Below, piece after piece: positions 11,501 through 19,020 of a stretch of 39,143 bases of DNA. The notes beneath the pieces were generated by a model. The model was not told the DNA's origin. It saw nothing but the letters and a program-made list of their open reading frames with translations, and made no database searches. The stretch spans positions 1-39,143 of the forward strand of contig CAJANL010000278.1 in the NCBI GenBank assembly GCA_903941105.1, written 5' to 3'. Position 1 is the stretch's first letter; each line of letters begins with the position of its first letter. The translations under genes and the position numbers were made by a program. Source of the stretch: an uncultured Rhodospirillaceae bacterium (GTDB lineage Bacteria > Pseudomonadota > Alphaproteobacteria > Rhodospirillales > Magnetospirillaceae).

Positions 11501-12046
11501 GGCGAGGGACTGGGACAGGGTGACATCGGCGCTGTCGCGGGCGGCGGCCAGCACCTCGTCCCGCGCCTCGGCCAACAGCTCGGCGGCGTCGCGCTCGTCC
11601 ATCACCTGGAAGTGCGGTGCCAGCCCGGCCTCCAGCGGAAAGCGGCGCAGCAGCGACTGGCAGAAGGCGTGGATGGTCTCGATATGCATGCCGCCGGGGA
11701 CGTCGAGCACGCGGGCGAACAGCCGCCGCGCCCGGGTCAGGGCGGCGGGCTCGGGCGGGGTTCCCAGCAGCCGCTCCAGGTCGAGGGCGAGCCCGGCATC
11801 GGAGGCGGTGGCCCAGCCGGCCAGCCGTTTGGCGATGCGGTTGGCCATCTCGGCGGCGGCGGCCTTGGTAAAGGTCAGGCAGAGGATCTTGTGCGGCGCC
11901 GTCCCCGCCAGCAGCAAGGCCAGCACCCGGTCGGTCAGCACCTTGGTCTTGCCGGTGCCGGCCGAGGCCGCCACCCATACGCTGGCCGAGGGATCGGCGG
12001 CGCGGCGCTGGGCCTGGTCGGCGTTATGGGCGAGGCCGGCGGTCAC
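8594..12046 (-). CDS. addA: Double-strand break repair helicase-nuclease AddA
   Basis: 1150 residues from a GTG at 12046-12044 (VTAGLAHNADQAQ). The start overlaps the stop of the epimerase gene as GTGA. AddA is the UvrD-like helicase and nuclease subunit of AddAB, which resects DNA ends for RecA. Walker A ASAGTGKTKVLTDR is near residues 27-40, motif II LIDEAQDTNPDQW near 405, the late helicase motif MTVHGSKGLQAPVV about two-thirds along, and the RecB-type nuclease motif VVDYKTNRRPP near 1080. The length is normal. AddB, the usual upstream partner in this class, is not adjacent and not in the window. The open frame extends upstream to 12901, but that part is an artefact. Confidence 0.94.
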   Translation of the reverse strand: MTAGLAHNADQAQRRAADPSASVWVAASAGTGKTKVLTDRVLALLLAGTAPHKILCLTFTKAAAAEMANRIAKRLAGWATASDAGLALDLERLLGTPPEPAALTRARRLFARVLDVPGGMHIETIHAFCQSLLRRFPLEAGLAPHFQVMDERDAAELLAEARDEVLAAARDSADVTLSQSLAEVTARIHETAFPELMGELAGDRGRLKRLIERHGGLEGVIAAIRHRLELAPGDTAASVLAAACDDTAFEVDALRAAVTALLTGSKTDRDRAGLMAPWLAEAAGRVAGYGLWQSAFLTTKGVGREKLCTNGVRDGFPGVEAALQEEAVRLMDVGDRIKAAAVAEATAALLSLGHALLAAYQRRKTARALMDYDDLILAARDLLMRPGVAPWVLFKLDGGIDHVLIDEAQDTNPDQWAVVAALTEEFFAGRGARDTVRTVFAVGDAKQSIYSFQRADPRAFEAMRQRFAEHVPAAGQDWAEVALQVSFRSTAAVLEAVDAVFANGPGADGVAAPGDDIRHIAHRQGQAGLVELWPPVEPRALDEQPAWKPPIERIRGDQPSARLARLVARRIRAMIDGETLASQGRPVRAGDVLVLVRRRGGFVEDLVRELKGLDVAVAGADRMVLAEQMAVMDLVALANFLLLPEDDLTLATVLKGPLVGFDEEQLFRLAHGRGAAGLWETLKKRLLDESAFEEAYVLLSGLLGVADHLPPYALFAHVLGQLGGRRKLLARLGVEAEDPLDEFVALTLAFERAHPPSLQGFLRWLEAGAVEIKRDLDQGGRNAVRIMTVHGSKGLQAPVVILPDTLQMPTRGSRIQWTTDELPLWPPAAEAADRVCREARDEAKAGREREYRRLLYVAMTRAEDRLIVCGWKTRKAPPAGCWYDLIRAALSPLATEAEDAFLAEAGETADARVLRLTCDQTRTVTPPEMPDTAIRPRSVLPEWATRAPPAEPAPPRPLAPSRPEGEEPPVRSPLTGDDGARRFQRGKLIHRLLQTLPELHRDKRVPAMIRFLGRPSFGLDAAQRLDIANEVGDLLDHPRFKALFGPGSRAEVPVVGRIGDRVLSGRVDRLVVTATEVLVVDYKTNRRPPNADEAVPPLYVRQMAAYRLALACIYPGRTVRCALVWTDGPALTEIDPHILDDALADLDPNR

Positions 12047-12867
12047 GGCGCGATCATCGCCCGCAGGCCCTCGCGGTAGCTGGGATAGGCCAGCGTCACC
12101 CCCAGCTCGGCCTTCATGCGGTGGTTCCGCACCCGCTTGTTGTCGGCGTAGAAGCTCAGCGCCATGGGCGACAGCGAGCGGCGGGCCTCCTCCCAGGGAA
12201 TTTCCGGCGGCGGCGCGACCCCCAGCAGGGTGCAGGCATGGGCGATGACTTCCTGCGGTGGCGCCGCGTCGTCGTCGCACAGGTTGTAGATGCGCCCCCG
12301 GTTGGGCCGCGCCAGCGAGGCCAGCACGGCGCCGGCAATGTCCTCGACATGGATGCGGCTGAACACCTGCCCCGGCTTGACGATGCGCTTGGCGGTGCCG
12401 GCCCGCACGCTGTCGATGGCCGAGCGGCCCGGCCCATAGATGCCGGCCAGGCGGAAGATGTGGGCGCCCTCGGCCCGCCAGGCTGTTTCTGCCTCGGCGC
12501 GGCGGCGCGAGCGCTCCAGGGTGGGGGCGGCGGGGGTGTCCTCGTCGACCCAGCCGCCGCCGTGATCGCCATAGACGCCGGTGGTGGACAGGTAGCCGGC
12601 CCAGTGGAGGCTCCGTCCCCGCACCGCGTCGATCACCGGGTCGCCCAACCCGTCGGGCGGCACCGACGACAGCAGGTGTGTGACGTCGTCCAGGGCACCA
12701 GGCGGCAGCGGGTGGTCGTGGTCGTACGGCAGCACGCTGACGCCGGCAAGCTCCACCGCCTCGCCCGAGCGCGTGGTGCCTGCCACCTCCCACCCGGCCT
12801 CCACCAGCCGGCGGGCGATGACCCGCCCGGAAAAGCCCAGGCCGAAGATGAAATATTTCCCGTTCAT
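12043..12867 (-). CDS. SDR-family NAD(P)-dependent epimerase-like protein (YeeZ type)
   Basis: 274 residues with a Rossmann fold. The dinucleotide loop GLGFSGRVIARRL is at residues 9-21. LLSSVPPDG and the YLSTTGVYGDHGG stretch, which holds the active-site tyrosine region, lie in the middle; FRLAGIYGPGRSAID and a FSRIHVEDIAGAV segment follow. This resembles the YeeZ-like branch of extended short-chain dehydrogenases, whose substrates are mostly unknown, so no reaction is claimed. Its stop overlaps the addA start as GTGA, an unusual partner for a recombination gene. The start at 12867 gives MNGKYFIFGLG, a normal N-terminus. Confidence 0.85.
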   Translation of the reverse strand: MNGKYFIFGLGFSGRVIARRLVEAGWEVAGTTRSGEAVELAGVSVLPYDHDHPLPPGALDDVTHLLSSVPPDGLGDPVIDAVRGRSLHWAGYLSTTGVYGDHGGGWVDEDTPAAPTLERSRRRAEAETAWRAEGAHIFRLAGIYGPGRSAIDSVRAGTAKRIVKPGQVFSRIHVEDIAGAVLASLARPNRGRIYNLCDDDAAPPQEVIAHACTLLGVAPPPEIPWEEARRSLSPMALSFYADNKRVRNHRMKAELGVTLAYPSYREGLRAMIAP

Positions 12868-12970
12868 AAGGTATTTGTCCCTCAGGCGCCGGGCGCCTCA
12901 CTCTTGTGCCTTGCGCCCGCCATGGTTTTGGTCACACTAGCCCCGGCTTCCGGCAACCGACAAGAGTCCC

Positions 12971-13711
12971 ATGCGCATAATCCTCGCCCTCCTGACCGTG
13001 TTCCTTGCCGGCGATGCCGTCGCCCAGGCCATCGACGCGCCCAAGGAGTACCGCAACTGCTTCATCCTGGCCCACCAGAAGCCCGAAGAGGGCTGGGAGC
13101 AGGCCCTGGCCTGGCAGTCGCTGGGCGGCGGCGAGCCGGCGCGGCACTGCGGCGCGGTGGCGCTGATCAGCCTGGGCAAATACGAGGAGGCGGCCCAGCG
13201 CCTGGAGGCGCTCGCCGCCGAGAGCCGCCGCGTCGAAGCGGTACGGGCCGAGATGCTGGCCCAGGCCGGCCAGGCGTGGCTGTTGGCCGGCAAGCCCGAA
13301 CGGGCACTGGCCGCCCAGGAGACGGCGTTGCAGATGGCCCCCGGCACTCCCGACCTGTTGCTCGACAAGGCGGTGACGCTGGCGCAGGTGCATCACTACA
13401 AGGATGCGGTGGCGGTGCTGTCCGAGGTGCTCAGGCGCCAGCCCAACCGGGTCGAGGCCATGACGCTCAGGGCCAGCGCCCACCGCTACCTCGACCAGAT
13501 CCCGCTGGCCAAGGATGACATCGCCCGTGCCCTGGTGCTCGACCCCGGCTTCCCCGACGCCCTGCTGGAACGCGGCATGCTCAGGCGCCTCGACGACGAC
13601 CGCATCGGTGCCCGCCAGGATTGGCTGAAGGTGCTGGAACTGTCCCATCCCGATTCCGCCGCCGCCGAATCGGCCAGGAAGAACATCGAGATGATGGACG
13701 TGAAGAAGTAA
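12971..13711 (+). CDS. Exported tetratricopeptide repeat protein
   Basis: 246 residues. An N-terminal signal peptide (RIILALLTVFLAGDAVAQA) sends it to the periplasm. The rest is helical, with TPR-like repeats: a GKYEEAAQRLEALA unit, a GKPERALAAQETALQMAPG unit, HYKDAVAVLSEVLRRQP, DQIPLAKDDIARALVLDPG and a last unit before the end. TPR proteins act as scaffolds; nothing here identifies a partner. It is divergent from the epimerase/addA unit, with a 103-base gap that must hold both promoters. AAGAG precedes the ATG by five bases. Confidence 0.82.
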   Translation: MRIILALLTVFLAGDAVAQAIDAPKEYRNCFILAHQKPEEGWEQALAWQSLGGGEPARHCGAVALISLGKYEEAAQRLEALAAESRRVEAVRAEMLAQAGQAWLLAGKPERALAAQETALQMAPGTPDLLLDKAVTLAQVHHYKDAVAVLSEVLRRQPNRVEAMTLRASAHRYLDQIPLAKDDIARALVLDPGFPDALLERGMLRRLDDDRIGARQDWLKVLELSHPDSAAAESARKNIEMMDVKK

Positions 13712-13718
13712 CCCAGCT

Positions 13719-13741
13719 CTCGATGAATCAGAGTCATCGAG
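13719..13741. terminator. Dyad between convergent genes, possible shared terminator
   Basis: CTCGATGA (13719-13726) and TCATCGAG (13734-13741) form a perfect 8-pair stem with a 7-base loop. It lies just after the TPR gene and overlaps the nagB stop codon. Neither strand has a T tract, so intrinsic termination is uncertain. Confidence 0.4.
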
Positions 13742-14513
13742 GCTTGGTATTACGCGCGTCCGCCTCCGCCGCGTAATCCTCGCGGAACCGGAGACCGGCC
13801 GCCGCCGCCTCGTCCAGCAGCACCACCGCATCGGGATGCAGTTGCAGCGCCGAGGCCGGCACCCGGGCCGTCACCGGTCCCTCAACCATTCTCGCCACCA
13901 TCTCGGCCTTGGCGCCGCCGGAGGCCAGCAGCATCACCCGCCGGGCGGCGAGGATGGTTCCCACCCCCATGGTGATCGCCGTATGGGGAACCTCGCCGGG
14001 CGGCGGAAAATGGGGCCGGTTGGTGGCGCGGGTGGCGGCGCTGAGGCCGGCGGGGTGGGTGCGGCCGGCCAGGCTGCAACCCGGCTCGTTGAAGCCGATG
14101 TGACCGTTGACCCCCAGCCCGAGGATCTGCAGATCAAGCCCGCCCGCGGCGGCGATGGCCGCTTCGTAGGCGTCGCAGTACGCCGCCAGATCATCCTCGC
14201 GGGTCCCGTCCAGCAGATGCACCCGCTCGGGAACGAGGCCCAGGGGCTCGATCAGGTGGCGGCGCAGGGTGAGAGCGCAACTGGAAGGATGCCGGGCGGT
14301 GATTTCCCGGTATTCGTCGAGGCCGAATACGGTGGCCCGGGAGAAATCCAGCCGGCGGCTCACCAGTTCGCCATAGAGCCGCAGTGGCGTCGCGCCGGCC
14401 GCCAGTCCGATGACCGCAGCCGGCCGCCGGGCCAGCAGTTCGGCCACCATGTCGGCGGCGCGCAGCGCGAGGGCTTCGGCGTCGACTTCAACGAGGACCA
14501 GCACGGACGGCAC
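13734..14513 (-). CDS. nagB: Glucosamine-6-phosphate deaminase
   Basis: 259 residues, close to the usual length. It converts glucosamine 6-phosphate to fructose 6-phosphate and ammonia in amino-sugar use. The phosphate loop GLAAGATPLRLYGEL is at residues 36-50, the FGLDEYREI motif with the catalytic aspartate at 63-71, and the LGLGVNGHIGFNEPG motif with the active-site histidine at 131-145. No nagA, transporter or NagC regulator is next to it, so it is a solitary gene here. It faces the TPR gene and diverges from the AhpD-like gene across 192 bases. Confidence 0.93.
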   Translation of the reverse strand: MPSVLVLVEVDAEALALRAADMVAELLARRPAAVIGLAAGATPLRLYGELVSRRLDFSRATVFGLDEYREITARHPSSCALTLRRHLIEPLGLVPERVHLLDGTREDDLAAYCDAYEAAIAAAGGLDLQILGLGVNGHIGFNEPGCSLAGRTHPAGLSAATRATNRPHFPPPGEVPHTAITMGVGTILAARRVMLLASGGAKAEMVARMVEGPVTARVPASALQLHPDAVVLLDEAAAAGLRFREDYAAEADARNTKPR

Positions 14514-14705
14514 CTCCAGACCGGATCGAGTCCTTCATCCTAGCCGTGCCACCCCACCAAGGCCACGCGATTATTCGCGGCGACGCCTCGTCCGGATGGA
14601 TGATGGCATCACACCTCGTTTATGCCGATATCCCAATGGTTAGCCTTAATCAGCGTGCCCGCCGCCGCCGCCAGCCATGGCGGAGACGGCGAGCGGGAGG
14701 AAGTC

Positions 14706-15125
14706 ATGAGCCGCGAAAACCTATACCGCGAGATGGAAGGCAAGCTGGGCATCGTTCCTACCGTGTTCAAGGCAATGCCCGATGAGACGCTCGAACTGGA
14801 GTGGGGACTGTTCCAACGAGTGCTGCTCGATGACGTGACGATTCCCGCCAAGTACCGTGAACTGATCGGATTGGCCGCCGCTTCGGCGACGAGTGACCCG
14901 TATTGCGTGGCGGCGCATCGTGAGCTGGCTGTGCTGTTCGGCGCCAGCGATGAGGAGTTGGAGCGGACGGTCGCCATCGCCAAGAGCGTTACCGGCTTCG
15001 GCGCCTATCTCTCGGGCTGCGAAATCAGCCTGGAGGGGATGCGCAAGGAAGTCGGGCAGATTTGCGATTTCGTTCGTACGGCCCGGGGTGGTGTCGAGAC
15101 CGGGGCCGGGATCGGCCTGCACTGA
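14706..15125 (+). CDS. AhpD-like / carboxymuconolactone decarboxylase family protein
   Basis: 139 residues from the ATG at 14706, which has GGGAGGAAG just upstream; in-frame codons reach back to 14622 but are not conserved. The fold is the all-helical AhpD/CMD type. The signature region reads IPAKYRELIGLAAASATSDP then YCVAAHREL, giving C67-x-x-x-H71. True AhpD has CxxC; here only one cysteine precedes the histidine, so a classical disulfide relay seems unlikely and the activity is open. No peroxiredoxin gene is adjacent. Confidence 0.82.
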   Translation: MSRENLYREMEGKLGIVPTVFKAMPDETLELEWGLFQRVLLDDVTIPAKYRELIGLAAASATSDPYCVAAHRELAVLFGASDEELERTVAIAKSVTGFGAYLSGCEISLEGMRKEVGQICDFVRTARGGVETGAGIGLH

Positions 15126-15141
15126 GTAACGACGCGGACTG

Positions 15142-15179
15142 ATACCGGCGCACGCTCGAAGCAACCCGTTCGCCGGTAT
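15142..15179. repeat. REP-like hairpin, ATACCGGCG/CGCCGGTAT family
   Basis: ATACCGGCGCAC (15142-15153) pairs with GTTCGCCGGTAT (15168-15179) except for one position. The loop contains GCTCGA, which also follows the left arm of the copy at 31371. It lies 16 bases after the AhpD-like gene and may also act in termination. Confidence 0.6.
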
Positions 15180-15280
15180 TCTGCCGCCATTGAGGCGGCG
15201 GCCAAGGTCGTGAATGCGCCCGCCCGGCGAGGGGCGAAGGGGCGAGTGGCTTCAGCGGCTCGCCGGCAGGAATGAGGACG

Positions 15281-15303
15281 CGGGCGGGGCGCATCCCCGC
15301 CCG
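15281..15303. other. Strong GC hairpin upstream of the YbhB gene
   Basis: CGGGCGGGG (15281-15289) and CCCCGCCCG (15295-15303) form a perfect nine-pair stem with a CGCAT loop, 27 bases before the ATG at 15331. No T tract follows, so it is not a normal intrinsic terminator. It could affect the message leader or be a repeat remnant. Confidence 0.4.
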
Positions 15304-15330
15304 TGGGGGAGCAAATCAGGGAGGGCCGTG

Positions 15331-15780
15331 ATGGCCATGCAGATCCACAGTCCCGCCTTCTCGGATGGGGCGACAATTCCACGCAAGTATACCCGCGACG
15401 GCGAAAACCACTCGCCGCCGCTGGAGTGGTCCGGGGCGCCGTCCGGAACACGGAGCTTTCTGGTGGTGATGGAGGATCCCGACGTTCCCACCGGCACCTT
15501 CCGGCACTGGGCCATTTTCAATGTGCCCCCGGAGAGTTCATCATTGCCCGAAGCCGCATCCGCCGAGGCCGTCGGGATCAACGATTTCGGCCGGCGCGGC
15601 TATGATGGCCCGCAGCCCCCGCGGGGACACGGGCCGCATCATTATCGCATCCGCGTCGCCGCCCTCGACGTCGACCGCCTGCCGGTGCGACCGTCGGTGC
15701 GGGTGGTTGACCTGTGGGAGGCGGCTGAGCCGCACGTGCTGGAGCAGGCGGAGATCGTGGGCCTCTATGGCCGCGGCTGA
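15331..15780 (+). CDS. YbhB/YbcL family (PEBP, Raf-kinase-inhibitor-like) protein
   Basis: 149 residues from the ATG at 15331, with GGGAGGG seven bases upstream. The family fold is a small beta protein with an anion-binding pocket, and its bacterial role is not settled. Conserved parts seen are IPRKYTRDGENHSPPLEWSG, the MEDPDVPTGTFRHWAIFNVP block that lines the pocket, GINDFGRRGYDGPQPPRGHG and HHYRIRVAALD. There is no signal peptide, so it is cytosolic. The 3' end overlaps the convergent histidine kinase gene by 16 bases. Confidence 0.92.
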   Translation: MAMQIHSPAFSDGATIPRKYTRDGENHSPPLEWSGAPSGTRSFLVVMEDPDVPTGTFRHWAIFNVPPESSSLPEAASAEAVGINDFGRRGYDGPQPPRGHGPHHYRIRVAALDVDRLPVRPSVRVVDLWEAAEPHVLEQAEIVGLYGRG

Positions 15781-17255
15781 CCGATATCGTCGGGAAGGGT
15801 GAAAAAGAAGGTCGTGCCTTCCCCGGGGATCGAGCGCAGACCAATGGTACCGCCGCAGGCCTCGACCACCCGCTTGCACACCGCCAGGCCGATGCCAGTG
15901 CCGGGGAAGGCGTCGCGGGTGTGGAGGCGCCGGAACACCTCGAAGACGTAGTCGTGATATTGCGGCTCGATGCCGATGCCGTTGTCGCTCACCTCGAAGC
16001 GCCAGCCAGCGGCCTCGCGCACCGCCGTAAGGCTGACTTCGGCGACGACGCCGTCGCGGCTGTACTTGATGCCATTACCGATCAGGTGGCCGAGCACCTG
16101 ATGCAGTTGCGCCCCATCCACCTTCATCCGCGGCAACGGACCCACCGTCACGCTGGCCCGCCGTTGCTCGATCATGGGCGCCAGATCGTTCAGCACACCA
16201 TCCACTACCTCACGGCAGTCGACCTCGCTCGGGTCGCGCCCCGTTCGCCCCGAGCGGCTGTAGGCCAACAGATCCGCCACCAGGGCCGAAAGATGCTTGG
16301 CGCCGGTGACGATGAATTTCAGGTAGTCGACACCCTCGGCGTCCATGCGAAGGCCGTATTTCCGGTCGAGGAGCTGCGAAAAGCTGACCAGGGTGCGCAC
16401 CGGTTCCTGCAGGTCGTGGGCAGCGACATAAGCGAAACGCTCCAGCTCGACATTGGCGCGCGACAGTTCCTTGACCAGCCGCTGCAGGTCGGCCTCGATG
16501 CGGCGACGTTCGGCGTTCTCCGATTGAAGTTCCTTGTTGCTGTCATGCAGGTCGCGCACCGCCAGCCTCAGCCGCCGCTGCAGGTCATCGAAGGCCAGCC
16601 GCAACTCGTCGATCTCGTCGGACGGCTCGGGAAAGCCGGGGTCCCCCGCGGGCGTCGCGGTCTGTTCCGCCAGTTCCTCGGGGAACAGCCGCCCGACGCT
16701 GGCCGCCAGTTCGCTGATGCGGTGGGTGACCAGATGGTTGAACAGCATCAGCATGAAGCCGACCACCAGGAAGGTCTTGACGCCATTGCTCAGCAGGATG
16801 GCGACGCCTTGGGACAGCAGGCGGGCGTAGATGCCGTCCAGGCTGGCGGCGACGTCCATGGTGCCGATCTGCTGCGCCACGCCGCGGCTTTCATAGGTCA
16901 GCGGATAGCTGCGTTCGGCCACCCGGGTCGAACTGCTGGAGCGAGACGTCCAGCTGTTGCGGCCGCCGGTGGTGGTCACCGTGGCGCGTTCCAGATGGGG
17001 AAGGTGGACCACGGCGTCGAGCGCCAGTTTGATCTGGCCCTCGTCGAAGCTCCACACGGCTCCGGCGATGGGGGGCAGGAAGATGCCGACCTGATCCAGC
17101 ATGATGTCCATGTCGGCGCGCTGCTGACGGTACTCGATGTAAAGCTGCAACAGGGTGACGAAGAAGGTGAGCACCGAACTGAAGGCAACGATCAGCACGA
17201 TCAGGCGGCGCCCGATCCCCTTTATCCGCCGGCTCCGGTTCAACACCATCATCAT
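15765..17255 (-). CDS. Membrane-bound sensor histidine kinase
   Basis: 496 residues from the ATG at 17255 (MMMVLNRSRRIKG), chosen because GGAG lies nine bases upstream; the frame is open to 17423. Two membrane segments (about 18-40 and 150-174) enclose a periplasmic sensor of about 110 residues that I do not recognise. A HAMP-like stretch, a coiled coil (235-272) and the phospho-acceptor box VAAHDLQEPVRT, with the histidine at residue 280, follow. The ATPase domain shows HLIGNGIKYS, SDNGIGIEPQ and GTGIGLAVCKRVVE, so it looks active. The sequence ELERFAYVAAHDLQEPVR resembles bacteriophytochrome-type kinases. No response regulator is co-directional; the receiver gene at 18234 is a possible partner only by proximity. 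Confidence 0.93.
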   Translation of the reverse strand: MMMVLNRSRRIKGIGRRLIVLIVAFSSVLTFFVTLLQLYIEYRQQRADMDIMLDQVGIFLPPIAGAVWSFDEGQIKLALDAVVHLPHLERATVTTTGGRNSWTSRSSSSTRVAERSYPLTYESRGVAQQIGTMDVAASLDGIYARLLSQGVAILLSNGVKTFLVVGFMLMLFNHLVTHRISELAASVGRLFPEELAEQTATPAGDPGFPEPSDEIDELRLAFDDLQRRLRLAVRDLHDSNKELQSENAERRRIEADLQRLVKELSRANVELERFAYVAAHDLQEPVRTLVSFSQLLDRKYGLRMDAEGVDYLKFIVTGAKHLSALVADLLAYSRSGRTGRDPSEVDCREVVDGVLNDLAPMIEQRRASVTVGPLPRMKVDGAQLHQVLGHLIGNGIKYSRDGVVAEVSLTAVREAAGWRFEVSDNGIGIEPQYHDYVFEVFRRLHTRDAFPGTGIGLAVCKRVVEACGGTIGLRSIPGEGTTFFFTLPDDIGQPRP

Positions 17256-17322
17256 GCGCGCATTCTCCGTGGCACTCACGATATCGACGAATCGAACCGA
17301 CGGCACCCGGAAACTCCATTCG

Positions 17323-17351
17323 TTGAGTGCTGATCGGGGATGGGTTAGCAT
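17323..17351 (+). promoter_or_regulatory. Candidate promoter for the periplasmic binding protein gene
   Basis: TTGAGT (17323-17328), a 17-base spacer and TAGCAT (17346-17351) each match four of six consensus bases. Transcription would begin near 17358, 22 bases before the start codon. Based on pattern only. Confidence 0.35.
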
Positions 17352-17379
17352 TGTTCCGTCCCCTGCCGAGGAGCGCGTG

Positions 17380-18111
17380 ATGACAAGGCTGGCCCACATC
17401 ATCACCATCCTGTTGCTCGCCATGGCCGGGACCGCCGCCGCCGGCCCCCGCGAGATCGAATACGCCTATCCCGACCAGTCGGTGTGGACCACCCGGCTGA
17501 ACGAGGCCGGCGAGCCCGACAACCCGTTGTTCCGCTTGGCCGAGGTGCTGTTCGCCCGGGCCGGCATTCCCTGGCACGGCAAGGGCTATCCGGCGGCCCG
17601 CCTGTTCGACTATTTGCAGGACGGCACCGCGCCATTCTCCATGCTGGTCGACGTCCCGGCACTGCGCGAGTGCTGCCTTTACAGCAAAAATCCGGTGGCC
17701 ACCGCCGAGGTGCGGGTCTACCGCTTCGCCGCCACGCCGCCGATCATGACGCGCGAGGCTCTGGCCGGCACGTCGGTCATCACCATCCGCGGCTACAGCT
17801 ATGGCGGGCTGCTGAAGTTCCTCGCCGAGCCGGGCAACCGGGTCGAGAACAATGTGGCGCCCCACCACGCCGCCGCCTTCGCCATGTTCGAGGCGCGACG
17901 CGCCGACTACCTCATCGACTACGCCGGTCCGGCCACCGAGGTGCTGGCGGCCCGCCCGGTGCCCGGCCTGACCTACGACGTGCTGACGCGCCAGGAGGTA
18001 TTCCTGGTGCTGACCCGGAGCTATCCCGATGCGGCGGCCGTCATGGCCAAACTGGAAGCCATTGCCGACACGCTCGACAAGGAGTCCATCTTGAACATCG
18101 GCGGCCGCTAG
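17380..18111 (+). CDS. Periplasmic solute-binding protein (family 3-like)
   Basis: 243 residues from the ATG at 17380, which is preceded by GAGGAG. A signal peptide (LAHIITILLLAMAGTAAAG) exports it. The mature part looks like a small amino-acid-type binding protein: YAYPDQSVWTTRLNE, RLAEVLFARAGIPW, then TSVITIRGYSYGGLLKFL and FEARRADYLIDYAGPATEV, as in family 3 binding folds. No ABC permease or ATPase gene is near, so it may feed a sensor rather than transport. Two adjacent cysteines (LRECCLYSKN) are unusual. It is divergent from the histidine kinase at 15765, whose ligand sensor is not identified, which makes a functional link possible but unproven. Confidence 0.8.
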   Translation: MTRLAHIITILLLAMAGTAAAGPREIEYAYPDQSVWTTRLNEAGEPDNPLFRLAEVLFARAGIPWHGKGYPAARLFDYLQDGTAPFSMLVDVPALRECCLYSKNPVATAEVRVYRFAATPPIMTREALAGTSVITIRGYSYGGLLKFLAEPGNRVENNVAPHHAAAFAMFEARRADYLIDYAGPATEVLAARPVPGLTYDVLTRQEVFLVLTRSYPDAAAVMAKLEAIADTLDKESILNIGGR

Positions 18112-18233
18112 AACCAGCCGACATGCGCATTATCCCAGGGTGGTTCTTCAACTGAGGGGCCGGTTTTGCTATCCTTTCCGCCTGGCTGGGTGATTGGGGG
18201 CGCCCTTTTCACGAACTGCGCGTCGAGGCCACC

Positions 18234-18884
18234 ATGAGCATCAACATCCATCGTCCCGGCACCCTGGGCGGAACCTCCGACACCGATTTCAGCCGCTGCC
18301 GCATCCTGCTGCTGGACCCCTTCATCGGCACGCGGCGCCTGATCTCCGACATGCTGATCCGCGACATGCGCGTCGAGAGGGTTCGCGCGGCGACCTCGAT
18401 TTCCGATGCCATGGAGAAGCTGAATGACGAGAAGCCGGCGGGCGGCGGCTTCAATATCCTGTTCACCGACTGGTCGGGACAGGTCGACGCCATCCGCTTG
18501 CTTGGTGTCCTGCGCGCCACCGACAGCCCTTACCGCTTCCTGCCGGTGGTGGTGATGAGCGCCATCAACAGCCTCGACAGCGTGCGCGAGGCCCGCGACG
18601 CCGGCATGAACGAGTTCATGCTGAAACCGTTCTCGGCCGCGGTGCTGCAGAGCCGGTTGCGCTCGATCACCCAGGTGCCGAGGCTCTACGTCGAGGCCGC
18701 CCCCTTCTTCGGTCCCGACCGCCGCCGCCGCCGCGACGGTTATGGCGGGGCCGAGCGGCGCGACCACAGCAACTACCGCTATGCCGACCGCCGCAGCAAG
18801 CTGCTGCCCCCGCCGGCCGGCGAACGCCGCCAGGGCCGCCCCGGCTTTGTCGGCAATGAACGCCGGGACGAGGTGAGACGGTAG
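18234..18884 (+). CDS. Receiver-domain protein with arginine-rich C-terminal tail
   Basis: 216 residues. Residues 20-145 form a CheY-like receiver: CRILLLDPFIGTR (acidic pocket with LD28-Pro29 where most receivers have two acidic residues), FNILFTDWSGQ with the phospho-acceptor D79, VVVMSA with S109, and MLKPF with K131. No DNA-binding or enzyme domain follows. Instead the last 65 residues are basic and low complexity: GPDRRRRRDG, AERRD, ADRRS, GERRQ and NERRD. Such single-domain receivers with an arginine-rich tail occur in magnetospirilla and relatives (from memory). The output is unknown; binding to nucleic acid, membrane or a protein partner are all possible. Confidence 0.85.
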   Translation: MSINIHRPGTLGGTSDTDFSRCRILLLDPFIGTRRLISDMLIRDMRVERVRAATSISDAMEKLNDEKPAGGGFNILFTDWSGQVDAIRLLGVLRATDSPYRFLPVVVMSAINSLDSVREARDAGMNEFMLKPFSAAVLQSRLRSITQVPRLYVEAAPFFGPDRRRRRDGYGGAERRDHSNYRYADRRSKLLPPPAGERRQGRPGFVGNERRDEVRR

Positions 18885-18957
18885 GTCTTGGCTCTACTTC
18901 CAAATACCCCTTCCATAATAAAACCACTGCAGTATATTAGATGAGGCTCAGATGTTG

Positions 18958-18983
18958 CTGTAAAATAAGATAAAATTTTACAG
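18958..18983. promoter_or_regulatory. AT-rich dyad upstream of creA, operator-like
   Basis: CTGTAAAAT (18958-18966) and ATTTTACAG (18975-18983) are perfect inverted repeats with an 8-base spacer, in the most AT-rich intergenic stretch of the window. They end 38 bases before the creA start. The 17-base centre-to-centre spacing suits a dimeric regulator. No known factor is assigned. Confidence 0.45.
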
Positions 18984-19020
18984 AATTTCTGCGGCCGTCA
19001 ATCATGGGGAGATGTCGGCC

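Noticed and set aside
9599-12079. Plus-strand open frame of 826 codons opposite addA
   Set aside because: It is antisense to a clearly conserved gene, lacks any family motif, and is rich in Gly/His/Gln, as expected from the antisense of GC-rich codons.
12047-12901. Extension of addA to 12901
   Set aside because: The added 285 residues are a shadow of the epimerase gene; the true start is the GTG at 12046.
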